Assembly (NCBI RefSeq): GCF_039537265.1
Contig: NZ_BAABAE010000003.1
Span: forward strand, 372,001-436,000
Origin: Terrimesophilobacter bigeumensis
GTDB lineage: Bacteria; Actinomycetota; Actinomycetes; Actinomycetales; Microbacteriaceae
DNA: 64,000 bases
Direction of reading: 5' to 3'
A model generated the notes under the pieces. The model worked only from the letters and a program-made list of their open reading frames with translations. It did not search any database and was not told the DNA's origin. Positions 50,754 to 59,530 of the stretch are shown in pieces (position 1 is the stretch's first letter; every line of letters starts with the position of its first letter). A program made the position numbers and the translations under genes.

Positions 50754-52661
50754 CTAGGGGGTCGCGGCCTTCGCCCTCCACAGATCGGCGGCCGACGTGC
50801 CCGCGAGGAGGGACGCGGATTCCTGCAATTCACGATCGAGGATGATCGGGAGGTCTTGACCTGTGACGAAGGAGTCCAATCCGACGCGCAGTGCGTAGCG
50901 ACTGAGGTAGCTGGCCATGGAGCTCACGGAGTCGACGACATGCGTTCCGACGGGGTTTCCATGAACGAGTGCGTTGCGCACTCTCGTCCTTCTGTCCGCG
51001 AGGACATCTCTTTCGAGCTCGTAGTCGTGGATGAGCTGCGCGTAGCTCGTCGGATCGCTGACGCTGCGGATCAGGCGTGTGATCCAGGCTCGTTCGGACT
51101 CGATTCGACAAACGTTCAGTAGGTCAGCCTCGTTGTCGGCGACGAAAACTAGCCACGGCGCCTTGGAGCTCGTGGAGTAGAGCTTTCGTTGAAGTTCTCT
51201 GACTTTGTCCGCCTGCGGTCCTGACCCAAGGAGGCACCAACGCACCGCTCGGTCGACGTCGGACTCCCATCGTGAGGCCGGCCAGCGGCGAAGCAGTAGG
51301 GCGAACAGGTCGGCTGGGGGGAGAGCAGCGTGTGCGGCGATGTGCTGCACGACCCGATCCTCGAGCGGGATCGCAGCGCGGACATCAGCGTCGCGCGCAG
51401 GCTGCAGCAGGCGCTCGCGACTGTACGGCAGATCAGCAGCGGTCTGTGCTTCCAGCGCCGCCGAAAGATACATCGGGAGCGGGACCGTCGACAAGGCGTT
51501 CCCAAGATCTGGCGCGAAACTGCGGATCGCCTCCGCGGTGATGTTCAGCCCGTAATAGTCGTCGGCGATGGGAGCCGAGCCCGTGGCCTGCATGGACATT
51601 CCGGCGACCTCACCGCCACGCAGCACCACCGTTTGTGCAAGTTCCGGGCGAACGCCGTTAGACCAATGGATGACCGCGTTCAGCAGAGCACTGACGATGT
51701 TCTCGGCGCGAAGCGCCGCGCCGGCCAGTGAGGTCCTCCCAAGGTCGACTCGGACCAGCAGGTCTGCGTCGGGCTGCTCTTCGATTGACTCCGGAAACCG
51801 GAGAAGCCCCATTTCGACAATCTTGGATAGTTCTGCCTTGTGTTTGAAGTCCTGCCTTCCCGGCTGCGCGTTTGGGACGAACCACGCAGCCTGCATGAAT
51901 GTCACATTGCCCGCCTGGACCGAGAAGTCGATCCGCCCTCCGAGATAGCCCAGCCAAACCACAACCGGCTCATCTTCAGCCGGTTCCAGCACAATCGCCC
52001 CGGCACGCGTCAGACGCTCCTCCGCGGGCAGCGATATCTTCGCCCATGGCTCATCGCTCGGGCCGCGGCCATACGCCAGCATCTCCTTCACTGAGCTCAG
52101 CACTGACTCCGGGTCAAGTCGCCGCAGCCGTAGTTGGTCGTACAGCAGGTCCGCGATCGGCCGGTACTCGCGGTGAACCAGCGTGGTCTTTCGTGCCACT
52201 TCGACGAGATCACCCCAGCACTGGGCAACGGTATCGTCGGCAATCAGCGCCGCTAGCAGCGCACGTCCGGATGCCTCCACGTCGGTCCACGCCGCGTCAG
52301 TGCGCATGCCCGGCGCCTGAGCGAGGATGATGCTGCCGGCGGCGTCCTTCTTGCTCAGATCGAGTGAAAAGAATGCCGACTGGAACAGGGCGATCGGACG
52401 CGCAAGGTGCGCGCGGATGTTTGGCCCGAGCGCGACCACTGACTGGTCGAGGTCCGACCTCAGAGACTTTCGGTTGGCTGCCTTTCGCCAAGCATCTTCG
52501 CCGCTGGCGAGACTGACCCAATCGAGGATCGCCGTCACGCTCGTGGTGAGTGGCAGCACCGTCGTCGCACCGTGTCGGCGGTAGAGGGACGAGACAAGCG
52601 ACTTCATCCATCGAGGCTCACCGGGCGGCCAGTCGTCTCTCACATTGTAGTCGATCATCAC
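50754..52661 (-). CDS. Large protein with C-terminal HEPN-like RNase motif
   Basis: 635 residues. Most of the protein is not recognised. Near the C-terminus (about 559-590) DRRTRVRNALVHGNPV contains R-N-A-L-V-H, an RX4H motif as in HEPN RNases such as those of abortive-infection proteins. It is flanked by long helices (QLIHDYELERDVLADRR before, SVSSMASYLSRYALRVGLD after), as expected for a HEPN bundle. The N-terminal 500 residues could be a sensor; they contain no P-loop. A bactofilin-like gene ends 70 bp upstream on the same strand and may be co-transcribed. Confidence 0.78.
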   Translation of the reverse strand: MMIDYNVRDDWPPGEPRWMKSLVSSLYRRHGATTVLPLTTSVTAILDWVSLASGEDAWRKAANRKSLRSDLDQSVVALGPNIRAHLARPIALFQSAFFSLDLSKKDAAGSIILAQAPGMRTDAAWTDVEASGRALLAALIADDTVAQCWGDLVEVARKTTLVHREYRPIADLLYDQLRLRRLDPESVLSSVKEMLAYGRGPSDEPWAKISLPAEERLTRAGAIVLEPAEDEPVVVWLGYLGGRIDFSVQAGNVTFMQAAWFVPNAQPGRQDFKHKAELSKIVEMGLLRFPESIEEQPDADLLVRVDLGRTSLAGAALRAENIVSALLNAVIHWSNGVRPELAQTVVLRGGEVAGMSMQATGSAPIADDYYGLNITAEAIRSFAPDLGNALSTVPLPMYLSAALEAQTAADLPYSRERLLQPARDADVRAAIPLEDRVVQHIAAHAALPPADLFALLLRRWPASRWESDVDRAVRWCLLGSGPQADKVRELQRKLYSTSSKAPWLVFVADNEADLLNVCRIESERAWITRLIRSVSDPTSYAQLIHDYELERDVLADRRTRVRNALVHGNPVGTHVVDSVSSMASYLSRYALRVGLDSFVTGQDLPIILDRELQESASLLAGTSAADLWRAKAATP

Positions 52662-52731
52662 AGATCTATTCTCATCTGTCCTCGACTGCTAGCTCTGCGC
52701 TTCGTCCTGCCTACCTCCGCCTGGGCAAGAA

Positions 52732-53232
52732 TCAGATGGAGTTCCGATCCCTGCCGGCGCGGAATCGCCCCTCCTCTTCGACGTAGACGCAGACCTTATC
52801 GGTCTGGACGTTGAAGCTTCCAGCCGGCTGGTCTCCATGAACTTCGATGAGGTCGCCGTCAGGTGCAAGCCGGAATGCACCGCGGCTTGTGGTTATGAGG
52901 GAATCAACCCCGACCGCCACTCGCCCGACGCCAGCGCGCGGCTCGAACCCCACTTGTCCATAGAGCAGTAGAGCACCATCGTTCCGCTCGATTTCACCAT
53001 TGAAGCTTCCCTGCACCATCAAGATCGCGTCGGCTTCGACTATCGCGGGTCCCAAGAACGCCCCAAGTACTGTGAGCTGCCCACCAGAGCGCACTGTTGC
53101 TCCGGCTCGAACCGCACCCTGGATCATCCGATCCGAAGTCACCACAAGATGCTCAGGAAAGTCATGCGCTTCAGCCACGTCGGTCCTCTCGTCTGCGCCT
53201 GCGGCCTCCGACGCCAGAGGCCAATGAACCAT
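52732..53232 (-). CDS. Bactofilin-like (polymer-forming) beta-repeat protein
   Basis: 166 residues from ATG 53232 (MVHWPLASEA); the longer frame runs into the opposite promoter. From about residue 30 it is built of short beta-strand repeats: VTSDRMIQGAVRAGATVRSG, GQLTVLGAFLGPAIVEADAI, LMVQGSFNGEIERNDGALLL and YGQVG. This is the right-handed beta-helix rhythm of bactofilins (DUF583). Such proteins polymerise or cap surfaces. It is probably in one transcript with the HEPN-like gene downstream. Its presence in a defence block is unusual. Confidence 0.7.
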   Translation of the reverse strand: MVHWPLASEAAGADERTDVAEAHDFPEHLVVTSDRMIQGAVRAGATVRSGGQLTVLGAFLGPAIVEADAILMVQGSFNGEIERNDGALLLYGQVGFEPRAGVGRVAVGVDSLITTSRGAFRLAPDGDLIEVHGDQPAGSFNVQTDKVCVYVEEEGRFRAGRDRNSI

Positions 53233-53374
53233 TCTCCCGTATCGAGCACTTCTCGTCGTGCCCTCGGTGCGCCGGAGACACCAGAACCCGAACTGGGGTA
53301 TGCCGGGCGCTGTCGGCATCGAAGAGGTGCGGGGACAATGGGACGGCAACTAACGATCTGATGGAGGGAGCCAG

Positions 53375-55939
53375 ATGAGTTTCGAGGAGCGTCTCGCTTC
53401 GTTTTGCTCACCGAGCCTTCAAGGGCTTCGACCCGCACAGTTGCGCGCCCTCGCGACCTATGACGACATCCGGAGCAGCAGCACCGACATCGGGATCGAG
53501 TTGCCAACGGGTGCAGGCAAGACCCTTATCGCGCTGTTGATTGCAGACCAGGCCCTTGAGGAAGGTCGAACCGTTGCGTACCTGACGGGCACGAAGCAAC
53601 TCGCTGAGCAAGCTGTAGAACAGGCGCAGCTCCTTCCTGGACTTGATGTCAAGCTCTTCTACTCCCAGCACTACCCGGCTGCTGCGTTGCAGGCCTACAA
53701 CCAGGCGCAGGCCGTGGGCATCATGAACTATTGGGTCTATTTCAACAGCAGCCCCAGGGTGGAACCGGCCGATCTTGTCATCTTCGACGATGCACATCTG
53801 GCTGAGCAGGCACTGTCCGGGATGTTCACCCTTCGCATCCCGCGGGGAGCAGGGGGCGGGACGGACCTTTTCCGTGAGATCTGCGACCTGATCCTGCAGC
53901 TCGCGCCCGAATCGTACCCGTCACTGCAGGCCCTGAGAGATGGAGCGGCGCCGCGGAACAGCCCACCGGAGCTGATCTCCTTCGTGGACTGGGCCGCCGT
54001 CGCGGCAAGCGTCGAAACCGCGATAGATGGGTCCCGGTTCGTCGCCGGCGAGCGCGACGCTGGCTATTCCTGGCAGGCGATCCGGGCGCACCTCAAGCGC
54101 TGTGGTGTACTCATCGGCCCTGCCGCGATCGAGATCCGTCCGTACCACATCCCCGCGCAGACGGTCACTGGATATCTCCGATCCGAACAGCGCGTCTATC
54201 TCTCGGCAACGTTGGGCCAGTCCGGAGACATCCAGCGACGCCTGGGTGTCAAGGAGGTCGTTGCGGCCGCTACCGCCAGCGATGCGGCGCTCGCTGAGCT
54301 GGGCAAGCGTACCTTCCTCATCAACCCCACGCAGGACGCAACCCTGTCGCCAGAGACTTGGGCGTTCGCGATGCAGCAGGTCCAGGCCGCCGCGGCCGAC
54401 GGGGGTGGGCGGGTTGCGTGGCTGTGCTCAAGCCATCCTGAGGCCGACGAGGTCCAAACTAGACTCACCGATGCCGGAGCGACAGTCTTCCGATTGCGCG
54501 CCGGTGACGACCCATCAATTGACCGGTGGCGTCGCGCGCCGAACGCTCACCTCGTCACGGCCGGCCGATTCGACGGACTCGACTTCCCCGACGACATCTG
54601 TCGGCTGGTCATCATCCCGAGCGTCCCATCAGCGTCCACGGAGTTCGAGCGATTCGTCGTTGCTTACCTCGGCGACGCTTCGTACATGCGTTACCGCATC
54701 GGACAGCGAGTGACCCAAGGCCTCGGGCGAGCCAACAGGACAGCCAACGACTCCGCGCTCTACATCGGACTCGATCCCGGGTTCGGACCGATCCTTGCGG
54801 ACGCATCAGTGCAGGCCGCCCTCGGCCGCGACGTCCGCCCGGTGGTGACAGAGGCTCTGCAGTATCACGGGGATAGCTGGCAACGAGTCATGACTGCGGC
54901 GAGAAGTCTCTGGCGGACTCATCGGCAACCAGCCGGGCCTTTTCTCGAAGAACCGGTCGCAGCCGCCCGTAGAAGACCGGGGCGAGCGCTGGGCAGCACC
55001 GCACAAGGCGAAAGCGCCCCCCATGAGGTCGCCGCGATCACACGGCTATGGCTCGGCGACAACGCTGATGCGGCACAGAGAGCCGACGAGGCAGCGCAGG
55101 TGCTCCGCGATGCCGGTGAACTCGAGCACGCGGCGTTTTGGCAGTACGTCCAAGCTCACGCCCTCTTCGACCGAGGGCGGCCGACCGACGTCGCGTCGGC
55201 AAGACAGGCGATCGAGGCGGCCGTCACGTCCGCACCGCAAACCGCGTGGTTCGTTCGACTGAAGCGAACCATCGACACGCTCGCGGGCACCACGGTCGAC
55301 GGAACAACCCATGACCCGCTCTTCCTAAGTTGGGACGACTGGATTCGAGAGGCGGGTACCAAGGTCCAGCGTCGAGTCGCCAACGGCCGCCAGCTTCTTG
55401 AAGGCACCCACGATCAGCGATGCGACGGACTCGCGATCCTTGCTCGGCTCTGTGGCGCCGACGGTGACAGGCCAATGGGCCAAAGCGCGACCGACGCGCG
55501 ATGGGTTTGGGCCTCACCACGTAAGGGGCAGAGGAGGGTTTGGGAGGTGAAGACCGGTGATCCGGAACGAGTTCCCCGCGACGATATCAATCAGGTCCTC
55601 GGCCAAGTTCAGGAGGAGGAGATGCGCAATCCGCTCTCAAGGGTTGTCGGATGCCTGCTTACTTCGCTTGACGAAATCGAACCGGATGCTGCGCGCGCGG
55701 CGATGGACAAGGTTGTGCTGGTCAACCTCGACGCCGCCTTCGCACTCTATGACGTGATGGCTGAACGGTTCATCAGCTATTTCACGGCATATGGGACCGG
55801 AACCGCCCTCGAGCGCGGAAGCGCTCGTCAAGCCACGGAGCCCCGCCTCCCCGCGGGGGACTGGCTCCATAACCTGCTTAGTCCGCGAGGAGCGAACTTC
55901 CTGACACGCGCTGACATTGACTCTCTCTTCCTTGTTTGA
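53375..55939 (+). CDS. Superfamily 2 (DinG/XPD-like) helicase fused to a PD-(D/E)XK-like nuclease
   Basis: 854 residues, ATG 53375 with GGAGG upstream. Helicase motifs are IELPTGAGKTLIAL (motif I, residues 41-54), VAYLTGTKQLAEQ (Ia), LVIFDDAHLAEQ (a DDAH form of the DExH box, about 132), VYLSATLG (motif III, about 273) and LVTAGRFDGLDFPDDICRLV (motif V, about 389), which is typical of DinG/XPD-related proteins. GQRVTQGLGRANR (about 448) is motif VI. The C-terminal part has TDARWVWASPRK, then RRVWEVKTGDP (about 725), a D...ExK nuclease core. No Fe-S cysteine set is evident. It probably unwinds and cuts foreign DNA. Divergent from the bactofilin-like gene, it may belong to the same system. Confidence 0.87.
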   Translation: MSFEERLASFCSPSLQGLRPAQLRALATYDDIRSSSTDIGIELPTGAGKTLIALLIADQALEEGRTVAYLTGTKQLAEQAVEQAQLLPGLDVKLFYSQHYPAAALQAYNQAQAVGIMNYWVYFNSSPRVEPADLVIFDDAHLAEQALSGMFTLRIPRGAGGGTDLFREICDLILQLAPESYPSLQALRDGAAPRNSPPELISFVDWAAVAASVETAIDGSRFVAGERDAGYSWQAIRAHLKRCGVLIGPAAIEIRPYHIPAQTVTGYLRSEQRVYLSATLGQSGDIQRRLGVKEVVAAATASDAALAELGKRTFLINPTQDATLSPETWAFAMQQVQAAAADGGGRVAWLCSSHPEADEVQTRLTDAGATVFRLRAGDDPSIDRWRRAPNAHLVTAGRFDGLDFPDDICRLVIIPSVPSASTEFERFVVAYLGDASYMRYRIGQRVTQGLGRANRTANDSALYIGLDPGFGPILADASVQAALGRDVRPVVTEALQYHGDSWQRVMTAARSLWRTHRQPAGPFLEEPVAAARRRPGRALGSTAQGESAPHEVAAITRLWLGDNADAAQRADEAAQVLRDAGELEHAAFWQYVQAHALFDRGRPTDVASARQAIEAAVTSAPQTAWFVRLKRTIDTLAGTTVDGTTHDPLFLSWDDWIREAGTKVQRRVANGRQLLEGTHDQRCDGLAILARLCGADGDRPMGQSATDARWVWASPRKGQRRVWEVKTGDPERVPRDDINQVLGQVQEEEMRNPLSRVVGCLLTSLDEIEPDAARAAMDKVVLVNLDAAFALYDVMAERFISYFTAYGTGTALERGSARQATEPRLPAGDWLHNLLSPRGANFLTRADIDSLFLV

Positions 55940-55975
55940 GTAGGAATGTGGCTGAGGATCTGGGTGATGGGCAGC

Positions 55976-56240
55976 TCATCCATCGCCAGAGCACCCCGCG
56001 ATAACCCCAGCGTCCCGCCCGACCCCGCCCAGCAGCTGCGAGGTGAGCCCGTACGGGAACGGCATCCCTACGAAGTACAGGCAGGGCATGCTCGCCACGA
56101 CGCCGCGCGGTGCATCCCGCAGACCATGCTCGTCGAGCGGCAGGCCGGCGATCCAGTCGAGGCCGGGGCGGTATCCGGTCGCCCTGATCACGATCGTGGC
56201 CGCGCCACGACCGCACCGGTACGCGCCCGGGAAAATCCCC
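55976..56240 (-). pseudogene. C-terminal remnant of a flavin-containing monooxygenase (copy A)
   Basis: On the minus strand the frame reads ATGYRPGLDWIAGLPLDEHG, then APRGVVASMPCLYFVGMPFP, then LTSQLLGGVGRDAG. This is the C-terminal end of the same FAD/NADPH monooxygenase family as copy B at 57081-57820, clearly similar at DNA level (by eye well over 80%). All upstream domains are missing. It lies just after the helicase gene, at the edge of the island. Confidence 0.8.
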
Positions 56241-56259
56241 GCTTCCCCGCCATCAAGTT

Positions 56260-56829
56260 CTACTTCTGAACGATGATGAGATTCATGCCGTTATCAGGGT
56301 GGTAGCTCCACGATGCCGTGTAATCAGCCCATTCACCCGCCTGCCGGCCATCAAGCGCACGTGTGACGCCAATTTCCTCTGTGAGGTATTTCGGCATATC
56401 AAGCTGTTCATAAACACAATCCAAGGCAAGCGTGGAGATGCCGAGGATATCGTCATCCTTCGGCTTTGTGCGAACGATGAGTGTTTTGCCGCCATCCTCA
56501 ACCGTAACGACACCATCAAAGATCTTGTCGATGAAGTCAGAGTCTTCTTTCGGTTTGTCTGAGTCAGTTGTGGGAGATGGTGAGCTCGTGATGTTTTCCT
56601 CATTCAGTAGCGCCTGGAAGGGCTTAGAACCGGAGCATGCATCCCCTGCTCGCTGGATCGCTGTGGGCTGCGTGAGCACCAGGACAATACCAGCCGCTAG
56701 CGCAAGCACGAGAACTCCGCCGCCAACGATTGCGAGGAGCTTCACGTTTAGCTTCCGCGGAGAAGCTATCTCTGATGTATCACCGGGAGATGCTTCATCC
56801 CGGTCATCCGCTTCCGTTGACTCTGACAT
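56260..56829 (-). CDS. Membrane-anchored hypothetical protein
   Basis: 189 residues. An acidic cytoplasmic start (SESTEADDRDEASPGDTSE) precedes one hydrophobic helix VKLLAIVGGGVLVLALAAGI (about 29-50), then an exported part of about 135 residues with two cysteines (DACSGSKPF and LDCVYEQL). Base composition is near 50% GC, far lower than its neighbours, pointing to transfer. It sits between the two monooxygenase remnants. The function is unknown. The 250 bp upstream (56830-57080) contain no supported gene. Confidence 0.75.
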   Translation of the reverse strand: MSESTEADDRDEASPGDTSEIASPRKLNVKLLAIVGGGVLVLALAAGIVLVLTQPTAIQRAGDACSGSKPFQALLNEENITSSPSPTTDSDKPKEDSDFIDKIFDGVVTVEDGGKTLIVRTKPKDDDILGISTLALDCVYEQLDMPKYLTEEIGVTRALDGRQAGEWADYTASWSYHPDNGMNLIIVQK

Positions 56830-57080
56830 GGGAACCTCGTTCTCACTTGTCCAAAAATGAGGGAAACACTCTCATTCCTGCTGACCCTATCGGCTCTATG
56901 GAGGCGCCGGTACGACCATTTCGGGGCAGTTTCGCAAGGAGCTGGCCTGCACCTCAGCGAGAGATATGACGCAACGCCAAAGAGCGCATTGGCTCACCAC
57001 GCGAAGGACCGTTGTTGCAGGTTTGGACGAAACGGTCGGAGCCGAAACTTGGATCGCTTGTTGACGAGCCAGACAAGGGC

Positions 57081-57820
57081 CTATGAAGAGTGAGGGACGT
57101 GCGACTCACTGCAATTCGCAACTCGTCCCGCCACATACCCAGCATCCCGCCCCACTCCGCCGAGTAGCTGCGAGGTGAGTGCGTACTGGAACGGCATCCC
57201 GACGAAGTACAGGCCGGGCATGCTGGCCACGACCCCGCGCGGCGCATCTGGCAGGCCGTGCTCGTCGAGGGGGAGGTCGGCGATCCAGTCGAGGCCGGGG
57301 CGGTATCCGGTCCCCCAGATCACGGTCGCGGGCCGCGGCACAACCGTACCGGACGCAACCGGCAGGCCATCCGTCGCCCCCGTGATGCGCGGCAGCAACG
57401 TCACGCCGGCATCCGTCACCTGCTTCATCGAGATCCGGATGAGCGGCGCCCCGCGCGAGTGAAACCCCCGCGCGACCTTCCGCCCGATCGGGGTCGCCCG
57501 GGTGAGCACGCCGTTGACGAACGCCCAGTACAGCCCGCCGGCGGGCAGGAACACGGCATCCGGGATGTGCGGGGTCGGGCGCCCGGCGAGGAAGACCGGA
57601 TGCGTCTGCGCCAGTTCACGGGCCAGCTCGAGCGCGATCTCGGCCCCGAGGTGCCGGCCCCCACGATGAGCACCGGGCCGCCCGCCACCGAGGCGGGGTT
57701 GCGATACTTGTCGGAGTGCATTTGCCGTGTGCCCGCATCCAGACCGGCGGCGAAACCCGGCACGGCAGGCACCCGCGCCGCACCTCTCGCGGTGCTGGGG
57801 TAGTGATTCCACTCCTGCAC
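57081..57820 (-). pseudogene. Truncated, frameshifted flavin-containing monooxygenase (copy B)
   Basis: The N-terminal FAD domain is absent. From about 57790 the frame reads YRNPASVAGGPVLIVGAGTS, the NADPH-binding GxGxxG region. At about 57645 one base is missing in a GGG run, and the sequence continues in another frame as GAEIALELARELAQTHPVFL. It then runs in frame to ATVIWGTGYRPGLDWIADLP and the C-terminal LLGGVGRDAGYVAGRVANC. Intact enzymes oxidise ketones or thioethers. Truncation plus frameshift make this a pseudogene. Copy A at 55976-56240 duplicates its end. Confidence 0.85.
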
Positions 57821-57979
57821 AATGGCGGGCGCTGCACTTCATCCACTTTTGGCGGAGGTTCCGATCGGGGCTCGAGGGGCCTGCGCGATACTCGTCCGCA
57901 TGACGACAATTACTTCCCGTCCAGAGCCTGAGCCGCTATGATTGCACATGCGTTGCATACGCAGAGCGAAGGGCAGCCG

Positions 57980-58231
57980 ATGACAGCGAAGACCGTGGGA
58001 TTCGCGATCGCCGATGAGGATCGCGAGCAACTCGACGCGCTCGTCGAGCACTACGGCAAGGGCAACCGATCCGAATTCCTTCGCGTGGCCATGAGACGCC
58101 TGCACCGCGACCTGGTGGCCGAACGGTTGCAGTCGCTCCAGGCTCGTGCTCGGGAGGAACTCGCCGGCCGTGCAGTCTCCCGCGAGGAAGTGACCGCCCT
58201 CGTCAAGCAGACCGCCCGTGGCCGCGAGTAG
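57980..58231 (+). CDS. Ribbon-helix-helix antitoxin
   Basis: 83 residues from ATG 57980; an in-frame ATG at 57938 adds 14 residues. The N-terminal strand KTVGFAIADEDREQLDALVE is followed by HYGKGNRSEFLRVAMRRLHR, the RHH pattern for DNA binding and dimerisation. The helical, basic-acidic tail ends in ALVKQTARGRE. The PIN toxin start overlaps its 3' end by 14 bp, the usual antitoxin-toxin arrangement. Confidence 0.87.
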   Translation: MTAKTVGFAIADEDREQLDALVEHYGKGNRSEFLRVAMRRLHRDLVAERLQSLQARAREELAGRAVSREEVTALVKQTARGRE

Positions 58232-58712
58232 CTCCACCACATCCGTCGTCTTCGACATTCACGTTCTCGTCAACGCCCTCGTCGGGCCCGAGTCGGCGTT
58301 TCCGCTACTCGCTGCGGTACCTCCCTCGACGAGCAACGCCTCTGCAGACTGCCTGTCGATCGCGCTGGATGCGGACGAGTTCCGCCTGCACCTCTCACCG
58401 CACATCCTCACCAACACGGTGCGGGTGCTGCGGCTTCTGGGGATCAGCGCGGAACTCGCGGAAGACTACATCGAGACGATCCTCGACATCGTGGCCGAGT
58501 CGGGAGGGCAGATCATCGACCCGGCGAGGACCGTCTTCGATGTCGACGACTACGAGGACAACCTGGTGCTCGATCTCGTCGTCGCCACCGACTCGCTCAT
58601 CCTCGTGAGCGATGACACCGACCTCACGCGGCTGAACCCCTGGAATGGGCGCCTCATCCTGCGCCCGCGGGACTTCGTCAGCCGGGTGGTTCAATCACGG
58701 CGTGGGCGGTGA
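58218..58712 (+). CDS. PIN-domain toxin
   Basis: 164 residues, GTG start at 58218 overlapping the antitoxin gene. PIN features: SVVFDIHVLVNALVGPES (first aspartate, residue 13), VDDYEDNLVLDLVVATDSLILVSDDTDLTRL (central and last acidic residues, about 112-142). It belongs to the PIN_3-like group of putative toxins. It is a predicted metal-dependent RNase restrained by the RHH protein. Its 3' end overlaps the convergent CPBP gene by 18 bp. Confidence 0.9.
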   Translation: MAASSSTTSVVFDIHVLVNALVGPESAFPLLAAVPPSTSNASADCLSIALDADEFRLHLSPHILTNTVRVLRLLGISAELAEDYIETILDIVAESGGQIIDPARTVFDVDDYEDNLVLDLVVATDSLILVSDDTDLTRLNPWNGRLILRPRDFVSRVVQSRRGR

Positions 58713-59504
58713 CGGCACCTCGGACGCCGGCGGCGCCGCATCCGTCACCCGGTGCACCTTGTACACCACCACCGGGATCAGCACGAGCGAGCGCAGGTCG
58801 AAGACGGCGTGCGCGATGATCGGCCAGACGATGTTGCCGGTCAGCAGGAACAGCGCCATGAGCACGACGCCGATTAGGAAACTTCCGACGATGCCCCACA
58901 CCCCCTGGTAGGCGTGCAGCAGCCCGAACACCACAAGGCTCACGGCGACCGCCAGCAGCGCGTTCCCGAAGACCCCGAAGATGAGCGCGGGCATCGCGAG
59001 CCGGAACAGCAGCTCCTCCACGACGCCCGCGTTGACGGAGAGCGCCCAGCCGAACTTCAGCTCCGCGCGGTTGCGGGGCAGCAGCGCGTGGATGTCGCCG
59101 ATCGTCGGCACCTGCTTCTCGTTTCGCCCGAGGAACACCGTCCCCACGATGCCGACCAGCAGTCCGACACCCGCCCCGATGAGCAGGCCGGATGCCAGCC
59201 CGCTGTCCGCGAGCAGGCCGCGGAAGCCTGCCACCGGCGGCCACTCGTCGACCTGCGCCAGCATCCGGGGCACGAAGCCCCACACGAACAGGAGCACCAC
59301 GAGCGCGGACCCGCCGAACCACCCGAGCGACTCGAGCACCCACTTGCGGAACATCGCCTGCCGGCGAACAGTCGAGTGATAGCGCTTGAAGCGCTGGTAC
59401 TCGCGGCGGTCCTTCGTGCCCGCGCGCCAGACCAGCAGCCCGAGCAGTGCCACCAGAACGACGCCGAGCACCCACGGGGTGGCGAGGGCGTCGACGGGCA
59501 GCAC
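58695..59504 (-). CDS. CPBP-family intramembrane glutamic endopeptidase
   Basis: 269 residues with about seven hydrophobic helices. The CPBP (Abi/CAAX protease-like) motifs are present in order: VVEELLFRLAMP (EExxxR, about 162), VVFGLLHAYQG (FxxxH, about 190) and WPIIAHAVFDL (H, about 229). It sits in the cytoplasmic membrane and may process prenylated or signal peptides, or take part in bacteriocin immunity. It is convergent with the PIN toxin gene. Confidence 0.92.
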   Translation of the reverse strand: MLPVDALATPWVLGVVLVALLGLLVWRAGTKDRREYQRFKRYHSTVRRQAMFRKWVLESLGWFGGSALVVLLFVWGFVPRMLAQVDEWPPVAGFRGLLADSGLASGLLIGAGVGLLVGIVGTVFLGRNEKQVPTIGDIHALLPRNRAELKFGWALSVNAGVVEELLFRLAMPALIFGVFGNALLAVAVSLVVFGLLHAYQGVWGIVGSFLIGVVLMALFLLTGNIVWPIIAHAVFDLRSLVLIPVVVYKVHRVTDAAPPASEVPSPPTP

Positions 59505-59530
59505 CCCGCAATTCTGTCAGCTACGGCTGG

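Noticed and set aside
47618..55939. Known defence systems such as BREX, DISARM, Zorya, Wadjet or a type I restriction system
   Set aside because: No methylase, PglX/PglZ, ZorAB, JetABCD or HsdRMS-like genes are present in the block.
56830..57080. Insertion-sequence remnant between the monooxygenase copies
   Set aside because: Short inverted ATGAG/CTCAT and other motifs exist, but no transposase reading frame or matching terminal repeats could be found.
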